Below are positions 36,330-45,227 of a stretch of 64,000 bases of DNA, piece after piece (position 1 is the first letter of the stretch; the number at the start of each line of letters is the position of its first letter). Position numbers and translations under genes: made by a program. A model generated the notes under the pieces. The model made no database searches, was not told the DNA's origin, and saw only the letters and a list, made by a program, of their open reading frames with translations. The stretch spans positions 99,131 through 163,130 of the forward strand of contig NZ_JAINRD010000024.1 in the NCBI RefSeq assembly GCF_020400605.1. The letters run 5' to 3'. Source of the DNA: Streptomyces aculeolatus. GTDB taxonomy: Bacteria > Actinomycetota > Actinomycetes > Streptomycetales > Streptomycetaceae.

Positions 36330-36888
36330 CGAAGGGCCCGGCTGTTCCGGGCGGTGCGCTGTTGGCACGGCTTCAGGACTTCGATCGCCGCGACATCGTC
36401 CGCGCGGTGCGGCGGGTGGGCAGCGACGGCGGCGAGGGCCGCTGGAGGGCCGGGGCTCGGAGCGGCGGGCCGGGAAGCCGAGCCCGAGCGGAACCAGGGT
36501 GGGCCGTTCGGCCCATTGCCACCGCGAGGGAGCACCTTCACCCTGGCCTCGTGCCGGTCCGCGGCGGTCCTCTCCCAGTGGGTCGGCTCAGATGGCCCCG
36601 CTCGGCAGCTCAGGCAGGCTGGCCAGGGACCTCCCAAGGGGCTCCTAGGGAGTGACCGTGAGCGGTGGGGTCCCCACCACGCGCCGTCCGCGGTGGGGAC
36701 AACCTCCGAACTCCGCAACGCCGTTGCCCTCAACCTGGCGACAGCACAAGAACTTGGTGAAGAAGGGGTCCAGGTTCGGCCTGGAGCCGCATGTGCCGCA
36801 CTCGCGCAAGCAGGCTGACGCCGCCGGTCTTCCCCTGGAGACGTCATACAGGCCGGCAGGCATCAGCGCTGCGCGCAGAGGCGAACGG
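36330..36888. other. Gene-free stretch
   Basis: A short coding-like scrap (LLARLQDFDRRDIVRAVRRV at about 36360) directly follows the small gene but leads nowhere. No other gene or RNA is seen. Confidence 0.4.
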
Positions 36889-37458
36889 TCAATCGCAGGG
36901 GTTGCTGTTGTAGCTGGCCGCCTTCGTTCCGATGGCGCCGGCCGAGAAGAGGTACTTACCCTCGCCGTCGCGCACCATGGTGGTGCTGCTGCGCCATCCC
37001 TTGAAGCTGAAGGTGACGGTGGAGCCGGGGGTGGTGGACCCGCCGGTCTTGACCAGTTTGTCTTCCGCCTTGCTGAAGGTGTTGGGTCCGACCCGGCCGT
37101 CGGCCTTGGAGGGGGAGTCGACTAGGCCGTACTTCCACTGGAGCCACTTGGTGGCGTGTGTGGTGTTCGGGCCGAAGTGCCCGTCGATGTCGGCGTTGCT
37201 GAACAGGATGCCGTTCGTCTTGGGTGCGCCTTCGGCCACGAGGATGCGCTGCCACATGCAGGTGGCTCCGGAACTGCTGTACTCGGTGGCGGAGATGATT
37301 CCTTCGTCGGACCAGTCGCCCTGCCACATGTCGTAGCCGCGGATGTAGCCGTCGGAGGTCTTCGCCGAGGCCGGCGACGCGCTCAGAGCCACTGCCGCGG
37401 TGACACAGGCTGCGATGATCACCCCGGCTGACTGCATGCGATTCGTGCGGATATTCAC
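36889..37458 (-). CDS. Secreted peptidoglycan-binding-like protein
   Basis: A 189-aa precursor. Signal peptide: residues 1-32 (GVIIAACVTAAVALSASPAS A). The middle resembles PG_binding_1: GATCMWQRILVAEGAPKTNG, FSNADIDGHFGPNTTHATKW then LQWKYGLVDSPSKADGRVG. The C-terminal domain (VTFSFKGWRSSTTMVRDG, YNSNPCD) is unassigned. Probably acts at the cell wall or outside the cell. Its role and partner are unknown. Confidence 0.78.
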   Translation of the reverse strand: MNIRTNRMQSAGVIIAACVTAAVALSASPASAKTSDGYIRGYDMWQGDWSDEGIISATEYSSSGATCMWQRILVAEGAPKTNGILFSNADIDGHFGPNTTHATKWLQWKYGLVDSPSKADGRVGPNTFSKAEDKLVKTGGSTTPGSTVTFSFKGWRSSTTMVRDGEGKYLFSAGAIGTKAASYNSNPCD

Positions 37459-37853
37459 GTGCTTCCCCCTCGATCATTGGCGGTGCTCGGCTGCCCGGCG
37501 GGAGCGCGCGTACCGGCCTGCACGACGGCGCACGCGGGGTGCTCCCCCAGGCGCCCGTCACGGTTCCACTTGATCGGAAGCGGTCACAACGCCCTTTCGC
37601 CACAGCGGAAAAGCGCAGCTCAGGCTGGCGCGGCAACTGCCCAGTTCCGCACCCGGCTCACGCAATGCGCATCGATCAGTCGCGGTCCTCCGCCCCGGTC
37701 ACGCCGCCCGACCGTCAGTCCCATCGTCCATCATTCACCCGTTCGGGCGGTCCGGGGCCGTGGACGACGGGGTGCTGCCCCCGGGGCCGAGGAAGTTCCG
37801 ATCAAGCGGTCATGTCGTAATGCTTGTACAGAGCGGGCGAGCCCGCGTTGAAA
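37459..37853. other. Gene-free stretch
   Basis: No gene seen; presumably the promoter region of the peptidoglycan-binding-like gene. Confidence 0.4.
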
Positions 37854-37876
37854 GGCTCCGCCTACACGGCGGAGCC
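37854..37876 (-). terminator. Hairpin after the small secreted protein
   Basis: GGCTCCGCC and GGCGGAGCC form a 9-bp stem with a TACAC loop, followed on the minus strand by TTT. It lies about 80 bp past the stop at 37959. A second small hairpin (GCGGGC-GA-GCCCGC) lies at 37833-37846. Confidence 0.7.
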
Positions 37877-37958
37877 TTCAGTTTGGCTGACGGAGGGGTC
37901 GTTTGCTCCGCCTTCGCGTCAGTCATTGCATTCCGTTGACGTTCTACACGTGCGGACC

Positions 37959-38327
37959 TTAAGACGCTCTACCGCACCCCGAGAACGTGAGTTTCCCATT
38001 GTTGTTGTTGTAGCTCTGACACACCACAGTCTTGTTGGTGACCACTTCGGTCCGTTCGTACATCCAGAACCCGCGGGCCGCGGCACGGTAGTAGTGCCTT
38101 TTGAGCTGCGCGATACGCAGCGTGTACGGTCCACCGTTGTTCTGGTAGATACTGCAGTTCCACGAGGTGATCGTCCCCTCCGGAGTGCCGTTGACCACGG
38201 TGCGGTCGGCTGTTCGGCAGGTGACGTCTGTGGCCGCGGATGCGGTCCCAGCCGAGATGCCGAGAAAGCTGATTCCGGTGAGGAGCGCTGTTGTTGCGCT
38301 GGCGAGCACACGACGGTTGAGTGCCAA
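37959..38327 (-). CDS. Small secreted cysteine-containing protein
   Basis: A 122-aa precursor. The signal peptide (RRVLASATTALLTGISFLG, cleavage near TASA) precedes a mature part of about 90 aa with four cysteines (VTCRTAD, WNCSIY, VVCQSY, SGCGRAS), likely two disulfides. Mature segments such as IYQNNGGPYTLRIAQLKRHY and WMYERTEVVTNKTVV suggest a compact beta protein. No family recognised. Confidence 0.75.
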   Translation of the reverse strand: MALNRRVLASATTALLTGISFLGISAGTASAATDVTCRTADRTVVNGTPEGTITSWNCSIYQNNGGPYTLRIAQLKRHYYRAAARGFWMYERTEVVTNKTVVCQSYNNNNGKLTFSGCGRAS

Positions 38328-38534
38328 GGCTTTTCCCTACTGCTGCGTTGCCGGTGGAAGCTCTGTCGGGTAACAGATATCGCCAGAAGGGTCGGCGGCA
38401 TATCAACGCGTCGCAGTGCCGCTCGAAGTTCCATCGATCGGCCCTGGACAAATAGTCGGCAACCGGCGGTGACCATCCGGTCCTGCACCGCAGGGCTGGG
38501 TGCACCCGCGTCAACACCTCGGGCGTCACCACAG

Positions 38535-38705
38535 CTACGACTCGGTGAGGACGTGCATCCACGGCCGGTCGACGGCGTGGCTTTCGTCCCGGCCGACAGC
38601 GCCCTCGGGAACCTCCGCCCAGGCGTGCGCGCTGTCGGGAGGGAAGCAGGCGCCGAGCACCCAGTGGGCCTGGCGGCCGGTGAGCTGCGATTGGCCCCCG
38701 GGGCG
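38535..38705 (-). pseudogene. C-terminal fragment, transglutaminase/lasso-B2-like
   Basis: On the minus strand: QLTGRQAHWVLGACFPPDSA then HAWAEVPEGAVGRDESHAVD and RPWMHVLTES, stop TAG. The HWVLG...HAWAEV pattern resembles the C-terminal protease part of lasso-peptide B2 proteins (catalytic His in HAWxEV). The N-terminal half is missing, so only a remnant is claimed. Confidence 0.3.
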
Positions 38706-38755
38706 GAAATAATCCTCCCCTCTTCGGTGTTGGCCTTCTCCAAGTCGAGGAGGGG

Positions 38756-39655
38756 ATGGTGTCGGGTCTGAAGTTGTTCCTCACAAACACGACGAATGGC
38801 GGCGTGGCTGAGGTCGCGCCGCGTCTTGCTGAGGTCGAGGCTGATGTGCAGGGCCTCGTCGAGGCGCACATGGAGACGCTGCTGGGGGTGCGGTTCCTGG
38901 CGAGTGAGTACGGCACCGGGCCGGTACACGGGGGCCGGATCGACTCCCTCGGGCTGGACGAGAACGGATCGCCAGTCGTCATCGAGTACAAGCGGGGCAT
39001 CGACGCCGGCGTCATCAACCAGGGCCTTTTCTACTTGGCCTGGCTGATGGACCACCGGGCCGAGTTCGAGCACCTTGTCCGCGACCGGCTGGGGGTGACG
39101 GCCGCGTCCCAGGTCTTGTGGAGCGGGCCGCGTCTGATCTGTATCGCCGGTGACTTCACCCGCTACGACGTCCACGCAGTGCGCGAGCACCGGTGGTCTA
39201 TCGACCTGGTCCGCTACCGGCTCTTCGGCAGCGACCTGCTCGGCCTGGAGACCGTGGCCTCCGTGCGCGGCGGCATGCAGGTGGCCCGCCGGGCACGGCG
39301 CCAGCGGGTTACCCGGTCAGCGGGCGATGCCCGGAGCGCGGCGATGATGGAGTTGGCGGGCGCTGTCGACGAGGTCCTGCTCGGGCTCGGGGACGGCGTG
39401 ACCCGTGTGGAGCGCAAGCAGTACCGGGCGTATCAGCGGCTGCGGAACTTCGCCTGCCTCATCCCGCCTCGCCAGACCAAGGTGGTGGCCTATCTGAAGG
39501 CCGACCCGAACGACGTCGACCTTGTTCCGGGCTTCACCCGGGACGTGTCCGGGCTCGGTCACCACGGGACGGGTGATCTGGAGGTGCAGCTCCGTACACC
39601 GAGCGACGTGGAGCGGGCACAGGATCTGTTCCGCGCGAGTTACGCAGCAGTGTGA
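38756..39655 (+). CDS. PD-(D/E)XK nuclease-like protein with DUF5655-type C-terminus
   Basis: A 299-aa protein. The N-terminal domain is NucS/DUF91-like: LVEAHMETLLGVRFLASEYG, then GGRIDSLGLDENGSPVVIEY then KRG, which gives the D...ExK nuclease core. LFYLAWLMDHRAEFEHLV follows. The C-terminus (VDEVLLGLGDGVTRVERKQY, FACLIPPRQTKVVAYLKADP) is a DUF5655-type domain. It probably cleaves or binds DNA; similar proteins are found beside defence and mobile genes. GGAGG precedes ATG 38756/GTG 38759. Confidence 0.82.
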   Translation: MVSGLKLFLTNTTNGGVAEVAPRLAEVEADVQGLVEAHMETLLGVRFLASEYGTGPVHGGRIDSLGLDENGSPVVIEYKRGIDAGVINQGLFYLAWLMDHRAEFEHLVRDRLGVTAASQVLWSGPRLICIAGDFTRYDVHAVREHRWSIDLVRYRLFGSDLLGLETVASVRGGMQVARRARRQRVTRSAGDARSAAMMELAGAVDEVLLGLGDGVTRVERKQYRAYQRLRNFACLIPPRQTKVVAYLKADPNDVDLVPGFTRDVSGLGHHGTGDLEVQLRTPSDVERAQDLFRASYAAV

Positions 39656-39869
39656 TCGGGTGCCGTCGCCCGCCTCGCGGCCGGCGGCGTTCGTGTCGTG
39701 TCTGGCGGCGTGGCGGGGCCTTTTCGACAGGCGGACGTGGGGTCGTCGTCGACTATCTATGGTGTGCGGTATCGCCCAGCCGATGATTCCGCGCTGGGTT
39801 GCCCGCTCGTGTGGGTCGATGCTCAGCGTGCATGGCCGGTCGGCAGCCCCGGTGCAGTCAGCCGACGGG

Positions 39870-40070
39870 CGAGGACTCGACCGTGCCCGGCCCTGCCGGT
39901 CCGCCCGGCCCCGACTGCCCGGACGGACGCACCTTCCAGGTACTTGCGTGGGATTCGGACGCGCTGGTGTGCCGACGCGCTGACGTGTCGGCACCCGATG
40001 ACGACTCCGCCCTACCCGCTGCGCTGTCCATGGGCCTCGACCCGCGCCGCCGCCAGTCTCTGTGCTCGAC
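39870..40070 (+). pseudogene. C-terminal fragment of a collagen-like protein
   Basis: Codons read VPGPAGPPGPDCPDGRTFQV, LAWDSDALVCRRADVSAPDD, then ALSMGLDPRRRQSL. This matches the tail of streptomycete proteins with Gly-Pro-Pro repeats ending CPDGY...ALVCRR. The long GPP-repeat region upstream is missing and no start codon is evident. Confidence 0.45.
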
Positions 40071-40075
40071 GACGC

Positions 40076-40097
40076 CCGGCCGCCTTCGGGCGGCCGG
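40076..40097 (+). terminator. Hairpin with TTCG loop
   Basis: CCGGCCGCC-TTCG-GGCGGCCGG, a stable 9-bp stem with a UUCG tetraloop, follows the collagen-like fragment. Confidence 0.7.
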
Positions 40098-40202
40098 TGC
40101 CTGTTCGCGTGCTGCACCGGCGTGGGGTGAACGGCTCTTCCGAAAGGGTGATGCCCGGCGCGGCGCGGCGGGCGGGGGCGGGACCGGCGCTATCCAGTGC
40201 TC

Positions 40203-40970
40203 ATGAAACCGATCACGAGATGGTTTGCCCGCGGGGTAGTCGGCGCACTCGCCGCTGTACTCGTGCTGCTGCTTCTGCCTGCCGGCTCCGCTGCGGCAGC
40301 ACAGGGCGAGGTGGTGAAAGCTCCGCTGTCGGAGTTGATCGCCGCCCTGCCCGTCGAGGACGAAGGTCCCCGCGCCGGCTACAGCCGCCGGCAGTTCAAC
40401 CACTGGGTCGACCGGGATCGCGACGGCTGCGACACCAGGGCCGAAGTTCTGCTCAGGGACGCTGTCACAGCGCCCCAGATCACGGGTCGCTGCACCATCA
40501 CGAGGGACACTGGCACCTGGTATTCCTGGTACGACGAAAGCACCCAGACCAGCAAGGTCGACGTTGATATCGATCATATGGTCCCGCTCGGCGAAGCCTG
40601 GGACAGCGGCGCGGCGACATGGACTGCTGCCGAGCGGGAGGGATACGCCAACGATCTTGACGACCAGCGCGCTCTCCTCGCGGTCTACGACAAGCAAAAC
40701 CAGTCGAAGGCCGACAGGGATCCATCGGAGTGGATGCCCCCTGCAGCATCGGCGACCTGCCGCTACATCACCGACTGGGTGGTGGTGAAGGTCCGCTGGG
40801 GCTTGACCGTCAACCAGGCCGAGCACACAGCAATCCAGCGCAATGCCTCCGGCTGTGACGACGAGGAGATCACCGTCATCCGCGCACGATCGGCACCTGC
40901 CGCACTGTCTGCCGCGGTGCCGAAGACCCGTTCCGATGTCCAGCCGTCTTGGTTCGAGCCTGCGGCGTAG
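40203..40970 (+). CDS. Secreted HNH endonuclease (DUF1524 type)
   Basis: A 255-aa exported nuclease. Signal peptide: residues 1-35 (GVVGALAAVLVLLLLPAGSA AAA). The catalytic beta-beta-alpha-metal motif is in DVDIDHMVPLGEAWDSGAAT, and the later YANDLDDQRALLAVYDKQNQ then SKADRDPSEWMPP completes the HNH/DUF1524 pattern. Cysteine pairs (CDTRAEV, RCTITRD, TCRYITDW, GCDDEE) suggest disulfides outside the cell. Probably degrades extracellular DNA. GTG 40197 is an alternative start. A hairpin terminator follows at 41041. Confidence 0.88.
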   Translation: MKPITRWFARGVVGALAAVLVLLLLPAGSAAAAQGEVVKAPLSELIAALPVEDEGPRAGYSRRQFNHWVDRDRDGCDTRAEVLLRDAVTAPQITGRCTITRDTGTWYSWYDESTQTSKVDVDIDHMVPLGEAWDSGAATWTAAEREGYANDLDDQRALLAVYDKQNQSKADRDPSEWMPPAASATCRYITDWVVVKVRWGLTVNQAEHTAIQRNASGCDDEEITVIRARSAPAALSAAVPKTRSDVQPSWFEPAA

Positions 40971-41040
40971 CCGCTTCCGATGACCCCCACCCCCGTCGTC
41001 CGGCCATCGGGCCGGGCGGCGGTCTCGTCTTCTGCGCCAG

Positions 41041-41063
41041 TGGCCGGGCCTTCGGCCCGGCCA
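41041..41063. terminator. Hairpin between convergent genes
   Basis: TGGCCGGGCC-TTC-GGCCCGGCCA, a perfect 10-bp stem between the HNH gene (stop 40970) and the DnaB-N protein (stop 41081), can serve both strands. Confidence 0.75.
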
Positions 41064-41080
41064 GGCGCTGTGCGCGGCGG

Positions 41081-42202
41081 CTATCGGGCGGCTCGTGTGG
41101 AGCGGGCGGTGTGCGCCGGCGTGGTCGTTGGCGGGCCGGCGCGGGTAGGAGGCGCCGGTCGCTGCCGCTGTGGCAGGGCGCCTTGGGTGGCGTGTTGCCA
41201 GCGGGTGCGGACGGCGGCGATGTCGGCGAGGGCGCGGCGGGCGCCGACGACAAGCTGGACCGGCGTGTTCGCCGGGTCGCCGGTGTACGCCTTGATACGT
41301 CGGCCGGTGTCCTCGGCGGTGGTAAGGAGGGAGCGTTGCAGGACTCGCTCGGCCCAGTGCTCGACGGAACCGGCGGGCTCGGCCAGCAGATGGAGGACTT
41401 CGCCCCCTTCGATGCCGTCGTCCAGCAGGCCGTGCTGCTGTGCCTCCCACAGGACGGTGACGGGGTCGATGGATTCGTAGCGTCGGGCCAGGGCGGTGAT
41501 GCACTGCCACAGGCCGGTGTGCAGCCGCAGGGTGAGGTCGTGGGGGAGCAACCACCGGACGGCTTCGATACCGGCGGGGTGGGCCGTGGCGGTGGCGAGC
41601 AGTATTTGCTCCTCCTCGACGGCCCCCGTGTGGGCGGGCGTGGTAGGCGGCGGCGGTGGCGTGGTGCGCGGCGGCAGTACGGCTGCGCGGGGCGGGAAGC
41701 GGTTCGCGATGTCGTCGACGACCGCGGTGAGCGCGTCGGCCTCGGCGAGTACGGTCTGGACGGGGTGGGGGAGGGAGACGTCGTGGACGGTGTGGATGAG
41801 GCGTTCGGCGGCGGTGTGAAGGCGGCGGCGGGCGTGCTCGGCCTCGATGATCCGGGCGTAGGCGGGGGCGTGGCGGGGGCGGGGACAGACCTGGATGAGG
41901 GTGTGCAGGTAGGAGGCGGTCAGCCCGCGCGCCTGCTCCCGGCCGGTGGCGAGCACGCGGTTGAGCCACGTGGTGTTCTTCGCGTGCTCGGCGGGGTCGG
42001 GCCGCGGCAGGGTGGTGATCGCGGCGTAGAGGGCGGTGTGCGCGGCGGTGGAGAACGAGTCGGCGGCGATGCCGCTCACGTCGTCCAGACGGTGCGGGTC
42101 GAACAGGAGGGCTCCCAGGAGGGCCTGCTCGGCGTGGAACACCGGCGGGGGCGGTGCGATGGGGGCGAGGTCGTCTTCGTCGGGTTCGGGGGCGTGGGCC
42201 AT
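41081..42202 (-). CDS. Double DnaB N-terminal domain protein without helicase domain
   Basis: A 373-aa protein with two DnaB-N-like helical domains. One spans about 20-135 (FHAEQALLGALLFDPHRLDD, AHTALYAAITTLPRPDPAEH, GLTASYLHTLIQVCPR). The other spans about 195-310 (EEEQILLATATAHPAGIEAV, HTGLWQCITALARRYESIDP, GGEVLHLLAEPAGSVEHWAE). The RecA-like ATPase domain of real replicative helicases is absent, so it may bind DnaG or DnaB to redirect replication of the element. ATG 42202 overlaps the methyltransferase stop by one base (TGATG), so the two are coupled. Confidence 0.8.
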   Translation of the reverse strand: MAHAPEPDEDDLAPIAPPPPVFHAEQALLGALLFDPHRLDDVSGIAADSFSTAAHTALYAAITTLPRPDPAEHAKNTTWLNRVLATGREQARGLTASYLHTLIQVCPRPRHAPAYARIIEAEHARRRLHTAAERLIHTVHDVSLPHPVQTVLAEADALTAVVDDIANRFPPRAAVLPPRTTPPPPPTTPAHTGAVEEEQILLATATAHPAGIEAVRWLLPHDLTLRLHTGLWQCITALARRYESIDPVTVLWEAQQHGLLDDGIEGGEVLHLLAEPAGSVEHWAERVLQRSLLTTAEDTGRRIKAYTGDPANTPVQLVVGARRALADIAAVRTRWQHATQGALPQRQRPAPPTRAGPPTTTPAHTARSTRAAR

Positions 42203-43458
42203 CAGGCGGCGAGGGTGAAGTCGTCGGGGGCGAGGGTGACCCCGAGGTGCGGGGCGAGGAGGTGGCCGGCGAGCAACGGCGGGACGGCGTTGCCGATCTG
42301 CGCGAACTGCTGGCCCTTCCTGCCGGCCCAGGGGTAATCGGCGGGGAAGGTCTGCAGCACACCGGCCTCCTGGGCGGTGATCCGGATCGGCTCCGGCGTG
42401 GCGGTATTTCCGGCATCAGCGGGGGCGGCGACCCAGGTGCATTCGTTCGCGCGATGGCCGAAGAACAGTGTGCCTGCGGGCTTGTCGAGAGGCCGGGTGG
42501 TGGCGTGGGCCTGGTTGTTGCTGCGCAGGGACCACGACCAGCGACGTGCCCGCCCAGGCGACGCGCCGGTCGGGGCGGGGACGGCACGGTTCTCGCCGGC
42601 TTCGTGTCGTTCCGCCGGTTCCGCACCGTGGCGGCCGGAAGAGGGGGTTCCCTCGTGGGCAGGGTGTGTCCAGGTGCCGCGGTCGCGTGCGTCGGTGAGG
42701 GTTTTGCGGGAGCCGGAAGGGAACGGTTCAGGGCCGCCGCCGGGTCCGCCGCCGGCGCAGACGGTGGGAACGGGCCTGTCAGTCGCGCCCCAGCCGAGGG
42801 CCTGGGCCCTGCTGACCCAGCAGGCGCGGCCCGGGCCGAACAGCGAATCCGGCTCGGCGACGTGCGCATGCGTCGGCGCGGGCGGATGCGCCGTACGCAC
42901 TCGGGAGGCCAGCAGGATGGCCCGCCTTCTCGTCTGCGGAACGCCGTAGTCGGCTGCGTTGAGGATGCCCGTCCACACCGAGAAGCCCCAGCCGCGCAGG
43001 AGCGCCGCGTACTGCCGCCACAGCGGAAGGACGTGCGGGACTTCCTCCATCGCGATCCACTCGGGCTCCCCGGCGGCGTTGAGCGCGTGCAGGTAGCGCA
43101 TCGGCTCGGCGGCCAGCAGGGACCGCTCGTCGCGGCAGGCGGACACCAGCCGGGCGCGGGTGTCACGTCCAGCGGCGAGGTCCTCGACCGCTTGGTGCAC
43201 CAGCGGCTGGTCGACCAGGCCGAGCCGCTTGCCGGCCATACTCCAAGCCTGGCACGGAGGCGAGGCGATCACCCCGCGTATCCTGCCGGGGAACGGCCAC
43301 GTGGGATACGCCGCTACGTCGGTGCGGACGGTCAGGTGCCCGGCCGCGGCACGGGTCCGGCAGGCGAATGCGTCCCATTCCAGCCCGACGTCCCGTACGC
43401 CCAGGACGCGCAGTGCCTGGCTCCAGCCTCCCGGCCCCGCGAAGAGGTCGAGGATCAC
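42202..43458 (-). CDS. DNA (cytosine-5) methyltransferase
   Basis: A 418-aa C5-MTase with motifs in order: motif I VILDLFAGPGGWSQAL at the N-terminus, motif IV ASPPCQAWS (catalytic Cys), motif VI AMEEVPHVL, motif VIII TRRRAILLAS, target-recognition region, and motif X FAQIGNAVPPLLAGHLL. It methylates cytosine C5 in DNA at an unknown site. GTG 43458 overlaps the PP-loop gene stop as GTGA. No cognate restriction enzyme is next to it, so it may be an orphan protecting or regulating the element. Confidence 0.92.
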   Translation of the reverse strand: MILDLFAGPGGWSQALRVLGVRDVGLEWDAFACRTRAAAGHLTVRTDVAAYPTWPFPGRIRGVIASPPCQAWSMAGKRLGLVDQPLVHQAVEDLAAGRDTRARLVSACRDERSLLAAEPMRYLHALNAAGEPEWIAMEEVPHVLPLWRQYAALLRGWGFSVWTGILNAADYGVPQTRRRAILLASRVRTAHPPAPTHAHVAEPDSLFGPGRACWVSRAQALGWGATDRPVPTVCAGGGPGGGPEPFPSGSRKTLTDARDRGTWTHPAHEGTPSSGRHGAEPAERHEAGENRAVPAPTGASPGRARRWSWSLRSNNQAHATTRPLDKPAGTLFFGHRANECTWVAAPADAGNTATPEPIRITAQEAGVLQTFPADYPWAGRKGQQFAQIGNAVPPLLAGHLLAPHLGVTLAPDDFTLAA

Positions 43459-44369
43459 GCGGCCAGATCGAAGTCGTCGTGCGCGGCGTCGCCGCGGCAC
43501 GCCCAGGGTGAGCAGCCGTCCACCACACCGTTCTCCAGCTCCTCTGCCTCCTCGGCGCTGATGTGCTGGGCGGCTCGTTCGGCTGCGGTGACGTGGTCGA
43601 TCGGGGCCTGGTTGAGCGGCATCCGGGAGCGGTGCAGGAACGCCTGGCCGAGCAGATGGTTTCCGGTGGCGTTGGCGCGGGCGTTGCCGTTCCGGATGGC
43701 CGCATCGAATTCGACGACGTCCGCCCACTCATCCGGGGATGTATCCCTGATGTGCCTCCACTGCGCGTTGCCGTGGAAGGGGCACCCCAGGCAACTCGAC
43801 TTCGGTGTCCCGGCCAGGCCGAGTGAGGTCAGGTATCGCACGCAGTGGGCCCTGCTCCAGGATATGTCCAGAAGGGGGTGCCGGTTGCGCATGTACTGGA
43901 CATCGGCGTCTTTGGCCCGGTGGAACTCGTCGGTGGAGATTCCCACCCACTGTTCGACGAACACCCCCTTGGGGATGCGTGCAGGGTGGGGGTAGCCGAG
44001 AATTTCACGGACCTTCTGCTTGATCGGTTTTATCTTGTATTCGCCGGTGCACTGCCGTCGGGTCATGCCGGGTCGCCCGTCCTTGTTGAGGATGTGGAGG
44101 GGCATGGACGCGAATCGGTGTTCCGGGTCGAGGGCATCTTCGCGGATGTTCCCGGAAGAAACGCGCAGTACCGGTATCCCGGCGGGATTGGCGATGTCTC
44201 GTTCCAGCCGGTCGAGATGGGCGTAGACTGCTTTCGGTTCCCACCCGGTGTCGGCGAATATGGCGTAATCGACCTTCGGGAGGACCCCCTCGGCGGAAAG
44301 AGCGAGGAGGGTGCTGGACTGAACTCCCGCGCCGAGGGAAAGGACGCGGAAGCGGGGCTGATCTGAAAT
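43455..44369 (-). CDS. PP-loop (PAPS reductase-like adenine nucleotide alpha hydrolase) protein
   Basis: A 304-aa protein. The ATP-pyrophosphatase loop is FRVLSLGAGVQSSTLLAL, followed by DYAIFADTGWEPKAVYAHLD, RRQCTGEYKIKPIKQKVREI and a cysteine pair SSCLGCPFHGNAQW. It resembles PAPS reductase-family proteins carried by phages and ICEs. No ATG/GTG lies near the conserved start; ATT 44369 has AGGA six bases upstream, whereas TTG 44483 would add an arginine-rich leader. Coupled by GTGA to the C5-methyltransferase, which suggests a role in DNA modification (inference). Confidence 0.8.
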   Translation of the reverse strand: MSDQPRFRVLSLGAGVQSSTLLALSAEGVLPKVDYAIFADTGWEPKAVYAHLDRLERDIANPAGIPVLRVSSGNIREDALDPEHRFASMPLHILNKDGRPGMTRRQCTGEYKIKPIKQKVREILGYPHPARIPKGVFVEQWVGISTDEFHRAKDADVQYMRNRHPLLDISWSRAHCVRYLTSLGLAGTPKSSCLGCPFHGNAQWRHIRDTSPDEWADVVEFDAAIRNGNARANATGNHLLGQAFLHRSRMPLNQAPIDHVTAAERAAQHISAEEAEELENGVVDGCSPWACRGDAAHDDFDLAA

Positions 44370-44479
44370 GGTCTGTCCTGAAGACGGGGAAACGGGGGGC
44401 GCGTTGCTGGTGCGGCAGGCAGGGGAGCGGGAGCGTCGTACCCGGCGGAGACCCGGTTTGTGGGGGCGTCTGCGTGGGA

Positions 44480-45081
44480 TCAACGGGTTCGGCGTGGACG
44501 CGGAGTTGCCGGCGGTGCGGCGGTGTCGGCGGCCGACTGGCCGTGGGGTGCGGCCGGGATGTCGGCCAGTGTGGGGATGCCGAGGCTGATGCGGACATCC
44601 AGTCCGTGGGCGTGGGCGTGCCCGTCGGCCAGGGTGACGGCGCTGATCAGAGCGCGTTGCTCAGCTTGTCCGGCGGGCGGTAGGACGAGCCGTCTGGCAT
44701 CGGGATGAAGTGGTGCTGTTCCAGAATGGAGCGGGCTGTGGCGCTTTTGGCTGTCGCCGAGACGGTGTTGTCGCTGAACCGGAAGTGGAGGTCCGGATCT
44801 CTTACGGGACGATCGGGGCTCCAGGGCGTCGTCCAGGAGAAGTCGATCAGGTCGTGGGTGTGGGCCAGGAGCCCGTACATGGTGGCTCCGGCGCGTTCGT
44901 GCGATTCCTGGGCCGTGGCGGGCGGCAGGACATAGAGGGTGCGGCCGTGGTGCTCGCGTGCCTGGAACCCGGCCTCGGTCAGCATCCGGTCGGCGTCGGG
45001 GATGCGGCGGTTGATGATCACGAAGGTGTGCGCGTCGTCGGTGGATCCGATGAACACGTCGGGGACATACAGAGAAGACAC
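44480..45081 (-). pseudogene. Frameshifted hypothetical gene of the transfer region
   Basis: ATG 45081 begins SSLYVPDVFIGSTDDAHTFV, then INRRIPDADRMLTEAGFQAR and LIDFSWTTPWSPDRPVRDPD. At about 44660 the frame ends early (PPDKLSNAL), while another frame continues EQRALISAVTLADGHAHAHG then LDVRISLGIPTLADIPAAP to the stop at 44480. One base change restores a protein of about 200 aa. Its opening resembles the 215-aa gene at 56493-57140, suggesting a duplicated module. Confidence 0.6.
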
Positions 45082-45227
45082 CTTGCTCCAGTGGCAATTT
45101 CAGGCTGGGGATGTGGCGCCGTTTCGGCGGGCGCGTGACCCGACGGGGGTGGTGCCGAACCGTGGGCGCTGCGGGGCGGAGTATCCGGAACCGAGGCGGA
45201 CGGTCCGCTACGGCTGGCGTGTGCGGT

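Noticed and set aside
39858..43166. Minus-strand frame of about 1,100 codons
   Set aside because: Antisense to the HNH gene and out of frame with the DnaB-N and methyltransferase genes; low-complexity composition.
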